Positions 8,832 to 17,150 of a stretch of DNA of 64,000 nt are shown piece by piece. The notes beneath the pieces are model-generated. The model did not search any database, was not told the DNA's origin, and was given only the letters and a program-made list of their open reading frames with translations. Both the position numbers and the translations under genes were made by a program. This stretch comes from Paracoccus isoporae (lineage in GTDB: Bacteria; Pseudomonadota; Alphaproteobacteria; Rhodobacterales; Rhodobacteraceae). The stretch spans positions 273,521 to 337,520 of the forward strand of contig NZ_FNAH01000003.1 of NCBI RefSeq assembly GCF_900101865.1. The letters run 5' to 3'. Position 1 is the first letter of the stretch. Each line of letters begins with the position of its first letter.

Positions 8832-9928
8832 GGCTGTTGTCCTTCCTGTTGGTTTTTATCCGTCTTGTCTTTCGCGGCGAGCGCCTGCCGGTAGAGGTGA
8901 AATCGTCGCTCTGCGCCCGCGCTGCGTGCCGGGGGAGGCGGCATGTCGTCGCCACCCTCCGCGATCTCGCGCCATCTGAAGCAGGCGATGCTTGTGCCGG
9001 AATCGCTCGTTTCCGTGGGCGGGCGCGATCCGGCGCATATCTCGGCGGCATGGGGGCAGCGCGTGCGGAAATGGCATCCCGAAGGCGGGTCCATCGGGCT
9101 TGGCGTCTCGCCGGTCAGCGACGCGCCCTGCCCGCCGCCTTCCGGACCCGGAATCGCGGCCAGAAGCGCGCGTGTATAGGGGTGGCGCGGCCGCGTGAAG
9201 ATCGCGTCGGTCGGGCCACTTTCGACGATGCGGCCCAGATACATCACCGCCACGCGGTCGCTCATCTGCCGGATCACGGCGAGGTCATGGGCGATCACCA
9301 CCAGCGTCAACCCCAGCTCATCGCGCAGATCGGCCAGCAGATTGACCACCTGCGCCTGCACGCTGACATCGAGCGCGCTGACCGGCTCGTCCCCGATCAG
9401 CAGTTTCGGCCCCGAGGCGAGCGCGCGCGCAATCCCGATCCGCTGGCGCTGCCCGCCGCTGAACTCATGCGGGTAGCGGTCCATATGCTCCGGCCGCAGC
9501 CCCACCTGCGCCAGCAACCGCGCCACCTCGGCCCGACGCGCCGCGGAGTCCAGTTCGGGCCGATGCGCCTCCAGCGGTTCGCCCACCAGCCGGGCCACGG
9601 TCAGCCGCGGATTGAGCGAGGAGAACGGATCCTGGAAGATGAACTGCACATCGCGGCGCAGCGCGCGCAATTCCTGCCCGCTGATCCGGGCGATCTCGTG
9701 GCCGGCGACGCGGACCGAGCCGTCGCTGGGTTCGTGCAGCCGCATCAGCAGCCGCGCCAGCGTCGACTTGCCGCAGCCCGATTCGCCGACGATGGCAAAT
9801 GTCTCTCCCCGCGCGACGGTCAGGTCGACGGCATCCACCGCGTGCAGGTGACGGGGCGCTTTCAGGAACCCGCCCCCGATCTCGAAGGATTTCGACAGCC
9901 CGCGCGCCTCGATCATCGCCTCGTTCAT
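8828..9928 (-). CDS. ABC importer ATPase, DppF/OppF-like
   Basis: A 366-residue ATPase. The start at 9928 ([19 protein letters not shown]) overlaps the stop of the upstream ATPase by four bases. It has Walker [11 protein letters not shown]-loop FIFQDPFSSLNPR, signature FSGGQRQRIGIARAL, Walker B LLIGDEP and the H-loop IAHDLAVI. The oligopeptide C-terminal domain with its Cys cluster (GCHFRTRCPHAAEIC) follows; in relatives it can hold an iron-sulfur cluster. After that domain the protein runs about 45 residues further (DMPPPPARSAGAERRF and so on) than is usual. That tail is low in conservation and reads to the overlap with the binding-protein gene. Confidence 0.92.
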   Translation of the reverse strand: MNEAMIEARGLSKSFEIGGGFLKAPRHLHAVDAVDLTVARGETFAIVGESGCGKSTLARLLMRLHEPSDGSVRVAGHEIARISGQELRALRRDVQFIFQDPFSSLNPRLTVARLVGEPLEAHRPELDSAARRAEVARLLAQVGLRPEHMDRYPHEFSGGQRQRIGIARALASGPKLLIGDEPVSALDVSVQAQVVNLLADLRDELGLTLVVIAHDLAVIRQMSDRVAVMYLGRIVESGPTDAIFTRPRHPYTRALLAAIPGPEGGGQGASLTGETPSPMDPPSGCHFRTRCPHAAEICAGSRPPTETSDSGTSIACFRWREIAEGGDDMPPPPARSAGAERRFHLYRQALAAKDKTDKNQQEGQQP

Positions 9929-10908
9929 GCGGCACCCGCCAGCCGCTCGTCCAGCGGTGCGAAATGACAGGCGACGCTGTGGCCGGGCGCGATTTCGGCC
10001 GATGGCGGGGTGTCGGCACAGCGCGGCTGCGCGAAGGGGCAGCGGGTCGCGAACCGGCATCCCGGCGGCATGGTCTCGATCGACGGCACGATACCGGGGA
10101 CAGAGGCCAGCCGTGTGCGCGGCCCGCGCAGCGCCGGAACCGAGGACATCAGCCCGATCGTATAGGGATGCTGCGGGTCCCCGAAAATGGCCTCGACCGG
10201 GCCGCTTTCGACCACGCGGCCGGCATACATCACCGCCACATTGGTCGCCACCTCGGCCACCACGCCGAGATCATGGGTGATAAGCATCACCCCCATCTCG
10301 CCGCCCGCCTGCAACGACCCGATCAATTCGAGGATCTGTGCCTGGATGGTCACGTCAAGCGCCGTTGTCGGCTCATCCGCGATCAGCAGGTCGGGACTGT
10401 TCACAAGCGCCATGGCGATCATCACCCGCTGGCGCATCCCGCCCGAAAGCTGATGCGGATAGTCGCGCATCCGCCGCTCGGGCGCGGGAATGCCGACGCG
10501 GCGCAGCATCTCGACCGCCTGCGCCTGCCCGTCACCGGGATTGTGGCGCCGCCAGGCCTCTGCGATCTGTTCGCCGATGCGGTGCGCCGGGTTGAGGCTG
10601 GACATCGGCTCCTGAAAGATCATCCCGACATTGCGGCCGCGCAGCCGCGACAGCCCGCGCTGATCGTCAAGCGCGATGCGGTCGCCGTCGAAGCCGAGTT
10701 GCCCTGACACCCCACGCTGCAGCGCAGGCGGCAGCAGGCCGATCAGCGCCAGTGAGGTCAGGCTCTTTCCGCAGCCGGACTCACCGACGACACAGAGCGT
10801 CTCGCCGCGGCGGATCGACAAGCCCACGCCGTCCACCAGCGGTCGCTCATATCCGGGAACGCGAATGGTCAGATCGGTCAGAGAGATCAGCTCGTCAGCC
10901 CGTGTCAC
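9925..10908 (-). CDS. ABC importer ATPase, DppD/OppD-like (GTG start preferred)
   Basis: A 327-residue ATPase with Walker [11 protein letters not shown]-loop [15 protein letters not shown], signature [15 protein letters not shown], Walker [14 protein letters not shown]-loop THDLGVV and the C-terminal Cys cluster [15 protein letters not shown]. The open frame begins at an ATG at 10956, but the extra 16 residues (MHSEPILNWFTRWGRA) have no counterpart in the family and are encoded across the palindrome at 10926-10948. The GTG at 10908 with a G-rich stretch upstream is therefore preferred. It is the first gene of the nine-gene minus-strand operon. Confidence 0.9.
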   Translation of the reverse strand: MTRADELISLTDLTIRVPGYERPLVDGVGLSIRRGETLCVVGESGCGKSLTSLALIGLLPPALQRGVSGQLGFDGDRIALDDQRGLSRLRGRNVGMIFQEPMSSLNPAHRIGEQIAEAWRRHNPGDGQAQAVEMLRRVGIPAPERRMRDYPHQLSGGMRQRVMIAMALVNSPDLLIADEPTTALDVTIQAQILELIGSLQAGGEMGVMLITHDLGVVAEVATNVAVMYAGRVVESGPVEAIFGDPQHPYTIGLMSSVPALRGPRTRLASVPGIVPSIETMPPGCRFATRCPFAQPRCADTPPSAEIAPGHSVACHFAPLDERLAGAA

Positions 10909-10925
10909 AGCGCGCCCCCATCGCG

Positions 10926-10948
10926 TGAACCAATTCAGGATTGGTTCA
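10926..10948. promoter_or_regulatory. Perfect palindrome, candidate operator of the peptide operon
   Basis: TGAACCAAT at 10926-10934 and ATTGGTTCA at 10940-10948 are exact inverted repeats of 9 bases around a 5-base centre. The site lies 18-40 bases before the preferred GTG start of the DppD-like gene. It is a good candidate for binding by the FCD-type GntR protein encoded at the end of the operon (1333-2004). The link is inferred; the AraC protein encoded at 11122 is another possible binder. Confidence 0.5.
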
Positions 10949-11121
10949 GAATGCATGTTCGCCGACGGATTGCAAGGGGGCGGGACAGGGGATCCGGTCC
11001 GGCGGCTGCAGCCCGCAACAGCGGCGTCAGGCCGTCACGCGCGCCAGCCCTTGTCAATCTCCTGAAATCGCACATGTCGCGGCGCTGCACGTCTTGCCGG
11101 AATACGCGACACGGCTTGTGC

Positions 11122-12168
11122 CTAAATTCGCGCGCCCCGCCAGTCCTTCGGCGACGCACCCGTCATTCGCTTGAACGCGCGCGTGAAGGCGCCGGGCTCG
11201 GAGTAGCCCAGAAGATCCGAGATCTGCGACAGCCTCAGATCGCTGTGGCGGATATACAGCTTGGCCCTGCCGATCATCACCTCGTCCTGCAGCGCGCTGA
11301 AGCTGGCACCCTCCTCGGACAGTCGCCGGCTCAACGTGCGTGCGGTCAGGCCAAGCTGGCCGGCGACCTCCTCCAGCGAGGCGATGGGATCCAGTGCCTG
11401 CAACTGCCGCGTCACAAGCTGGGCGATGCTGTCCTTTTTGCGCAGCACCGGCAATTGACGCATGATCGCCATTTCCAGCGACCGGAACATCGCGGCACTG
11501 GCGGTGGCCGGCCGATGCATCCAGAAACCCTTCGGCATGCGAAGCTGGTTGCGTTCGCAGCCGAACCGCAGATAGCCGGAGAGACGTTCGGGCAGGCTGC
11601 GGTGAATGACGCCGTGATCGTATTGGAACTCCATCGCCAGGGGCGGCGGCGCCTGCGGATAGAAGCCGAAGATGAATCCCAGCGTCGAGGCCATGTCGCG
11701 CGCGGCGGAGAACGCGTCGAGCGCCTCGCTGCGTGTTTCGGGGACGAATTCGATGAACTCCTCGTCATCCGTCTCACCGAAGGCCACGCAGCAATTCGAC
11801 CAGACGAGCTCGGGAAAGCGCAGGAACATCGACAGGCCCTCCAGGCAATTGCCGGCAAATTTCGCCGCATTGCTGATCGGGGCGAACATGCTGATATCTG
11901 TGCTGGCGCCGATGGCCAATCCAGCCTCCAGCGGAGTCACATCGCGGTATTCGGTCTGCATCAGCCGTTCCAGGAACCGGCGCTCGACCGTGATGTCGAT
12001 GAGCATGTCCGGGTCCGACATCACCGCGTCGGGCAGGCCGGAGCCCCGGATCAGCGCCTTGGTGTCGCCGCCCTGGCGGTCAACCTCATGGAGATGCAGC
12101 AGGATGCCGAAGGCACGCCGCTTCGGCGTGACCAGGTTCTCGATCCGGATGATCCGCCGCTCCGCCAT
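11122..12168 (-). CDS. AraC-family regulator with N-terminal arabinose-binding-like (VirS/OruR-type) domain
   Basis: A 348-residue protein. The N-terminal about 210 residues match the Arabinose_bd domain found in OruR, VirS and similar regulators (LIRGSGLPDAVMSDPDMLI, FLRFPELVWSNCCVAFGE). The C-terminal about 100 residues form the double helix-turn-helix: LEEVAGQLGLTARTLSRRLS, then SDLLGYSEPGAFTRAFKRMT and GASPKDWR. It is transcribed divergently from the monooxygenase/esterase/ligase operon and is probably its activator. The imperfect dyad at 12193-12223 lies between them. It also precedes the peptide operon on the same strand, with 213 bases between its stop and the GTG at 10908. Confidence 0.88.
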   Translation of the reverse strand: MAERRIIRIENLVTPKRRAFGILLHLHEVDRQGGDTKALIRGSGLPDAVMSDPDMLIDITVERRFLERLMQTEYRDVTPLEAGLAIGASTDISMFAPISNAAKFAGNCLEGLSMFLRFPELVWSNCCVAFGETDDEEFIEFVPETRSEALDAFSAARDMASTLGFIFGFYPQAPPPLAMEFQYDHGVIHRSLPERLSGYLRFGCERNQLRMPKGFWMHRPATASAAMFRSLEMAIMRQLPVLRKKDSIAQLVTRQLQALDPIASLEEVAGQLGLTARTLSRRLSEEGASFSALQDEVMIGRAKLYIRHSDLRLSQISDLLGYSEPGAFTRAFKRMTGASPKDWRGARI

Positions 12169-12192
12169 GCTGCGTTCCCTTGCGTCATAATG

Positions 12193-12223
12193 GGCAATTC
12201 AAGCTAATCTGGCGCGAATTGTC
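12193..12223. promoter_or_regulatory. Imperfect dyad in the AraC/monooxygenase divergent promoter
   Basis: GGCAATTC (12193-12200) and GAATTGTC (12216-12223) are inverted repeats matching at 7 of 8 positions around 15 bases. They lie in the 129-base gap between the two divergent starts. This is a plausible binding site for the AraC-type regulator, but the spacing and sequence are not diagnostic. Confidence 0.3.
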
Positions 12224-12297
12224 AATTTTTTGTCCGGTTCGATCCTTACCAGAACCGCCGACCGGTGAGAGCCTTGGATCAACAGGGAGGAGTTCAC

Positions 12298-13806
12298 ATG
12301 GAACATCGCGAGGTCGTCATCATCGGCGCAGGCATTTCCGGCATCGGGGCCGCCTGCAACATCGAACGCAAGTCGAAAGGCACGGATTACGTCATCCTCG
12401 AAGGCCGCGAGGCCATTGGCGGGACGTGGGATCTGTTCCGCTATCCCGGCATCCGCTCGGACAGCGACATGCACACGTTCAGCTTCGATTTCCGGCCCTG
12501 GCGCAAATCCAAGCGGCTGGCCAGCGGCGAGGATATTCGCAGCTACCTGGCCGATGTGGTCGAGGAATTCGGCCTTCGCCGCAAGATCCGGTTCGGGCAT
12601 CGCATCGAGTCGGTGGAGTGGAACAGCGAGACGGCGCAATGGACCGTCAGCGGCACACGCAACGGCACCGAGCAATTCACCCTGACCGCCCGTTTCCTGG
12701 TCATGGCTACGGGATACTACAATTACGAAAAGGGCTACCGCCCCGATTTCGACGGGATGGAGGATTTCAAGGGCGTCGTTGCCGATCCGCAATTCTGGCC
12801 CGAGGATCTGGATTACAGCGGCAAGAAAGTCGCGCTGATCGGCAGCGGGGCGACGGCGGTGACCATCGTGCCGGCCATGGCGGACAAGGCCGCCCATGTG
12901 ACGATGATCCAGCGTTCGCCCAGCTATGTCTTCAACTGGCCGGTCAATGACAAGACCGCCGGTCTGCTGATCGACTGGCTGCCGGGTCAGCTGGGTGCAC
13001 GTCTGGTGCGCGGTCGCAACCTGGCGCTGAACAACGTCATCTTCGCACTGTGCCAGCGTTACCCGCAGATGATGCGCCGCTTCTTCTTGCGTCACATGAC
13101 CGGGCTTCTCGGCGGCGACCGGGCCTATACCGAGCAGCATTTCAACCCGCGCTACAACCCGTGGGAGCAGCGGCTCTGTTCGACCGTGGGCAATGATCTC
13201 TTCGGCGCGATCCGCGACGGCAAGGCTTCGGTCAAGACCGACCATATCGACCGGATCACCGAGACCGGCATCCGGCTGAAATCCGGCGAGGAGGTCGAGG
13301 CCGATATCATCGTGCCGGCAACCGGGCTGAAGCTGCGCTTCTTCGGGGGCATGAAGATGATCCGCGACGGGGTCGAACTCGCCTCGGGTCAGCTCACCAG
13401 CTATCGCGGGCTGATGTTCGCGAACGTGCCGAACCTGGTCTATTTCGTCGGCTATACGAACAACCCCTGGACGGCCAAGGCCGATATGATCGCGCATTAC
13501 CTGACGCGGGTGCTGAACCATATGCGCCGCACCGGGCAGCGCATCGTGGTGCCGGAGCTGGACGAGAGCCGGGCGGACGCGTTGCCGATGCTGAAACTCA
13601 CCTCCGGCTATGTGCAGCGCGGCAGCGACCTGCTTCCCAAGATCGCGCAGGACGAGCCGTTCCGGGTCTATCAGAACCCCTACAAGGACTGGTTCTTCAT
13701 CCGCAATTCGCGGCTGAAGGACGGGGTGCTGCGCTTCTCGAAGAACCTGCCCCGCACCAAGGCAGCGACCCGCCCGGCCGACATCTCGGGCATCGCGGCC
13801 GAATAG
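12298..13806 (+). CDS. Flavin-containing monooxygenase, AlmA/MymA type
   Basis: A 502-residue enzyme. The ATG at 12298 follows GGGAGGAG; an upstream in-frame start at 12265 would add residues without family support. FAD-binding GAGISG (residues 10-15) and GGTW (41-44) are present, as is the NADP-binding GSGATA (182-187). Between them lies the monooxygenase fingerprint FKGVVADPQFWP (157-168). Relatives usually have His where this protein has Asp163 (GAT codon). The PEDLDYSGKK segment closely resembles AlmA long-chain alkane and MymA monooxygenases. It heads an operon with an HSL-type esterase and an acyl-CoA ligase. That suggests oxidation of a long-chain or ketone-type substrate, hydrolysis of the ester and activation of the acid. 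Confidence 0.88.
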   Translation: MEHREVVIIGAGISGIGAACNIERKSKGTDYVILEGREAIGGTWDLFRYPGIRSDSDMHTFSFDFRPWRKSKRLASGEDIRSYLADVVEEFGLRRKIRFGHRIESVEWNSETAQWTVSGTRNGTEQFTLTARFLVMATGYYNYEKGYRPDFDGMEDFKGVVADPQFWPEDLDYSGKKVALIGSGATAVTIVPAMADKAAHVTMIQRSPSYVFNWPVNDKTAGLLIDWLPGQLGARLVRGRNLALNNVIFALCQRYPQMMRRFFLRHMTGLLGGDRAYTEQHFNPRYNPWEQRLCSTVGNDLFGAIRDGKASVKTDHIDRITETGIRLKSGEEVEADIIVPATGLKLRFFGGMKMIRDGVELASGQLTSYRGLMFANVPNLVYFVGYTNNPWTAKADMIAHYLTRVLNHMRRTGQRIVVPELDESRADALPMLKLTSGYVQRGSDLLPKIAQDEPFRVYQNPYKDWFFIRNSRLKDGVLRFSKNLPRTKAATRPADISGIAAE

Positions 13807-13872
13807 GCCCTTGGACCTTAACGGGGCGCGCACCCAATACCGGCCGCCCCAAAGAGATCCGGGAGGATCATC

Positions 13873-14973
13873 ATGTTTCTGACAGCCAATAAATTCATGG
13901 CAAGAATGGGCGATCTGTCGCTGGGGCTGACGCCCGCCGCCGTCGCGAGATTGCTGGTCACCGGCCGGCGCGCCAAATGGGACGGCAGGCGCGTCGATCC
14001 CCGCGCGCAGGTCGCCGGGCGGTTCTTCACCTCGCTGCGCATTCCGGCCACTGAGGCCAGGCTGACCGCGTTCCGCGAGTTCTTCGACGCGCTCGGCACG
14101 CGGTCGGGCTTTGCCGATACGGGCGGGGTCGGCACGCGCGACATCGCCATGCCGCTGGCCGATCGCAGCCTGACCGGACGCCTTTATTCGCCTGACGGCG
14201 TGGCGGATGGCGGCCCGCTGATCCTGTTCTTCCACGGCGGCGGCTATGTTCTGGGGAGCGTGGCTGGATATGATCCCATCTGCCGCCGGCTGGCCAAGCT
14301 CAGCGGCCATCGCCTGCTGTCGGTCGAATACCGGCTCGCGCCGGAGCATCCCTGGCCCGCCCCGGTCGAGGATGCGCGCGACAGCTGGACATGGGTGCAG
14401 CAGAATGCGGACCGGCTGGGGATCGACCCGGAACGGGTGACGCTGTCGGGTGACAGCGCGGGCGGCGGGCTGGCCCTGGTGGTCGCCAACCATGCGGCCG
14501 CCACGCCGCAGGACAACCAGCCCGCAGCACTGGCGCTCGCCTATCCCGCCGCGCGGGTGACCTTGCAGGACGAGGCGGAACAGGCGCTGGCAGGGATGGA
14601 GCTGCTTCTCGGGGTCTCGGTGCTGGAATGGTTCAAGAAAACCTACACCGCCGGGCGGGTGGAGGCGACCGATCCGACCATGTCACCCGCGCTTGACGAG
14701 GACGGCCTGCGTCACATGCCGCCGACGCTGATCCTGACCGCGGGGTTCGACCCGCTGCGTCCGGGCGCCGAGTTTCTGCGCGACCGGCTGGCGGCGGGGG
14801 GGCGTGCGGTGGAGTTGTATGAATACCCGACGATGATCCACGGATTTGTCAGTCTCGGACGACATTTCACCGAGGCCGATGATGCGATCCGGCGACTCGC
14901 GCGTTATGTTCGCACATGCTGCGAAACCGAGCGCGGAGAATCCCGCCAAGCAGCCAGGGGAGGAATAGTCTGA
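13873..14973 (+). CDS. Alpha/beta hydrolase, hormone-sensitive-lipase (LipR-like) family
   Basis: A 366-residue esterase. The start follows CGGGAGGATC. The oxyanion motif HGGG is at residues 121-124. The nucleophile elbow GDSAGG places Ser195. GFDPLRPG supplies the likely catalytic Asp and MIHGF the catalytic His. The N-terminal 85 residues form a helical cap-like region. No signal peptide is visible. Its stop overlaps the ligase start (TGATG). Next to a Baeyer-Villiger-type monooxygenase it probably cleaves the ester or lactone formed; the substrate is not known. Confidence 0.9.
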   Translation: MFLTANKFMARMGDLSLGLTPAAVARLLVTGRRAKWDGRRVDPRAQVAGRFFTSLRIPATEARLTAFREFFDALGTRSGFADTGGVGTRDIAMPLADRSLTGRLYSPDGVADGGPLILFFHGGGYVLGSVAGYDPICRRLAKLSGHRLLSVEYRLAPEHPWPAPVEDARDSWTWVQQNADRLGIDPERVTLSGDSAGGGLALVVANHAAATPQDNQPAALALAYPAARVTLQDEAEQALAGMELLLGVSVLEWFKKTYTAGRVEATDPTMSPALDEDGLRHMPPTLILTAGFDPLRPGAEFLRDRLAAGGRAVELYEYPTMIHGFVSLGRHFTEADDAIRRLARYVRTCCETERGESRQAARGGIV

Positions 14974-16598
14974 TGACCGGCCAAATGATGTATGAACAAC
15001 TTTCGGTAAACTCGCTGATCGACCACGCCGCGCGATTCCACGGCGCGACCGAGGTGGTCTCGGTGGAAACCACGGGCGAGGTGGCGCGCAGCACTTGGGG
15101 CGAGGTGTCGGCCAATGCCCGCCGCCTGGCCTCGGCGCTCGACCGGCTCGGCGTGTCGCCGGGCGCGCGGGTGGGCACGATTGCCTGGAACAACCGCCGC
15201 CATCTGGAGATCTATTTCGGCGTGGCGGCTGGCGGGCGCGTGACCCACACCATGAACCCGCGCCTGACCCCGGAACAGGTCGCCTATATCGCCAACCATG
15301 CCGGCGACGAGGTGTTGATGTTCGACGCCACGTTCCTGCCGCTTGTCGCGCCGATCCGCGCCCATCTGGACAGCGTGCAACATTTCGTGCTGCTCGGAGC
15401 GCGCGACGAGGCGGCGGCGACCAAGCTGGACGGGCTGCTGTTCTATGACGAGTTGCTGGAGACCGGCGATCCCGACCACGCCTGGCCCGAGATCGACGAG
15501 CGCGCCGCCGCGGCGATGTGCTATACCTCTGGGACGACCGGAAATCCCAAGGGCGTGCAATATTCCCACCGCGCCATCGTGCTGCATTCCATCGGCGGCA
15601 ACCAGCCCGACGGGCTGGCGCTGTCGGCGCGCGACACCGTCATGCCGGTGGTGCCGATGTTCCATGTCAATGCCTGGGGGGTGCCCTATATCGCCGCGCA
15701 GGCCGGATGCCGGCTGGTGCTGCCGGGCCCGAAGCTCGACGGCGAAAGCCTGGCCCGGCTGATCGACGCCGAGGGGGTGACGATCTCTCTCGGCGTGCCG
15801 ACGATCTGGATGGGACTGCTCGCCGGGCTGGAAAAGACCGGGGCGACCGCCGCCAGCATGACCCGCACGGTGGTCGGCGGATCGGCCCTGCCGCCGTCGA
15901 TGATCCCGGCCTTCCGCGACAAATATGGCGTCGATCTGGTCCATGCCTGGGGCATGACCGAGACTTCGCCGCTCGGCACGCTGAACCAGCTTCTGCAGAA
16001 GCACGAAGATCTGTCCGAGGAGGAGCAGGCGAAGATCCGCCTTGGCCAGGGCCGCCCGCCCTGGGGCGTCGATCTGCGCATCGTCGACGAGGACGGGCAG
16101 GTTCTGCCCCATGACGGCGAAACCCAGGGCGCGCTGCAGATCCGCGGCCACTGGATCGTCGAGGGCTATTACGGCCAGTCCGGGAACGCGCTGACCGAGG
16201 ATGGCTGGTTCGACACCGGCGACGTGGCGACGATCGACGCGGATGGCTACATGATCATCCGCGACCGCTCCAAGGACATCATCAAGTCGGGCGGCGAATG
16301 GATCTCGACGGTGGAGCTGGAAAACATCGCCATCGCCCATCCCGCCATCGCCAATGCCGCCGCCATCGCCGCGGTCCATCCCAAATGGGATCAGCGCCCG
16401 GTGCTGATCGCGGTGCGCGCGGCTGAGGCCGAAATCAGCGAGGATGAGCTGATCGGGTTCTATGACGGCAAGGTCGCCAGTTGGCAGGTCCCCGACCGGG
16501 TCGTGTTCGTCGACGAACTGCCGCTCGGCGCCACCGGCAAGGTGCTCAAGAACCGGCTGCGCGAGAGCTTCGGCGAGATCCTGCTCGAGAGCGCATAG
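14973..16598 (+). CDS. Acyl-CoA ligase (medium/long-chain, AlkK/FadD13-like)
   Basis: A 541-residue AMP-forming ligase. The chosen ATG at 14973 follows AGGGGAGGAA and overlaps the esterase stop; a longer frame starting at 14916 would overlap the esterase more. Motifs are YTSGTTGNPKG (P-loop-like AMP site), WGMTETSPLG, GWFDTGDVATID, the hinge RDRSKDIIKSGGEWIS, and PLGATGKVLKN with the catalytic lysine. The family converts a fatty acid, ATP and CoA to acyl-CoA. In this operon it would activate the acid released by the esterase for beta-oxidation. Confidence 0.9.
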   Translation: MTGQMMYEQLSVNSLIDHAARFHGATEVVSVETTGEVARSTWGEVSANARRLASALDRLGVSPGARVGTIAWNNRRHLEIYFGVAAGGRVTHTMNPRLTPEQVAYIANHAGDEVLMFDATFLPLVAPIRAHLDSVQHFVLLGARDEAAATKLDGLLFYDELLETGDPDHAWPEIDERAAAAMCYTSGTTGNPKGVQYSHRAIVLHSIGGNQPDGLALSARDTVMPVVPMFHVNAWGVPYIAAQAGCRLVLPGPKLDGESLARLIDAEGVTISLGVPTIWMGLLAGLEKTGATAASMTRTVVGGSALPPSMIPAFRDKYGVDLVHAWGMTETSPLGTLNQLLQKHEDLSEEEQAKIRLGQGRPPWGVDLRIVDEDGQVLPHDGETQGALQIRGHWIVEGYYGQSGNALTEDGWFDTGDVATIDADGYMIIRDRSKDIIKSGGEWISTVELENIAIAHPAIANAAAIAAVHPKWDQRPVLIAVRAAEAEISEDELIGFYDGKVASWQVPDRVVFVDELPLGATGKVLKNRLRESFGEILLESA

Positions 16599-17150
16599 GC
16601 GGGATCGGCGGGTGCGGAGCCGGCTTCAGGCCCGCGCCCAGGAGGCCCGTGACTGGACCACCGTGACGGCTGCGGCGGCAACGATATCCTCGACGCTGCA
16701 TCCGCGTGAGAGGTCGTTGGCCGGGTCGTGCGTGCGATGCCGAGGATGCGTTCGAGAGGTTTCGCGCCATGCTCTTGCGCGGGTGGCAACGGCTGCGTGC
16801 GTTGCAGCCCTCTTATATCTCGTAACCCATTGAAATTACAAAATACGCCTATGCACATGGCGTACACCGCCTGTACACAGGCCGTACACCGGCCGTGCAT
16901 CCGTCAACGCCTCCGCCAGCGAAAACCTGCGATCTGCCGAGCCTCGCCATCACGCCCGCCCCGCGATCCGGGACCGGCGCGGTTGGACAGGTCGACCCCG
17001 CATGTGTCGGAGCGGAAACGCGTCGCCAAGCGACGGATCGGGCACCGTCAGAACGGACAAAGAGATCGTCACCGCATTGCGCGACGACATGAATGCTGAA
17101 CGGCGCGGTGAATCGCCAGGACGCCCCCCTGCCGCCGTCCGGCCCGTGGA
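16599..17150. other. Non-coding region between convergent genes
   Basis: These 552 bases lie between the ligase stop and the stop of the minus-strand ATPase gene. Open frames here (for example 16728-17099 plus, 16460-16900 minus) have no recognisable domain and an Arg/Cys-rich, shadow-like composition. An AT-rich patch near 16810-16850 borders the 11-bp repeat array at 16851-16905. No tRNA or clear terminator was seen. Confidence 0.5.
16851..16905. repeat. Array of five 11-bp direct repeats (GTACAC core)
   Basis: Five consecutive 11-base units start at 16851, 16862, 16873, 16884 and 16895. They read ATGCACATGGC, GTACACCGCCT, GTACACAGGCC, GTACACCGGCC and GTGCATCCGTC. The three central units share GTACAC exactly and the outer ones differ by two or three bases. 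One unit per helical turn would place all cores on one DNA face. The function is unknown; possibilities are an iteron-like or regulator-binding array. Confidence 0.6.

Noticed and set aside
12199..14493. 764-residue minus-strand frame opposite the monooxygenase and esterase
   Set aside because: High-GC antisense frame rich in Arg, His and Gln with no domain, opposite two genes with complete catalytic motifs and good ribosome-binding sites.
16460..16900. Cys-containing minus-strand frame near the 11-bp repeats
   Set aside because: No ribosome-binding site, no domain, overlaps the ligase 3' end; the Cys residues come from reading the GTACAC repeats.
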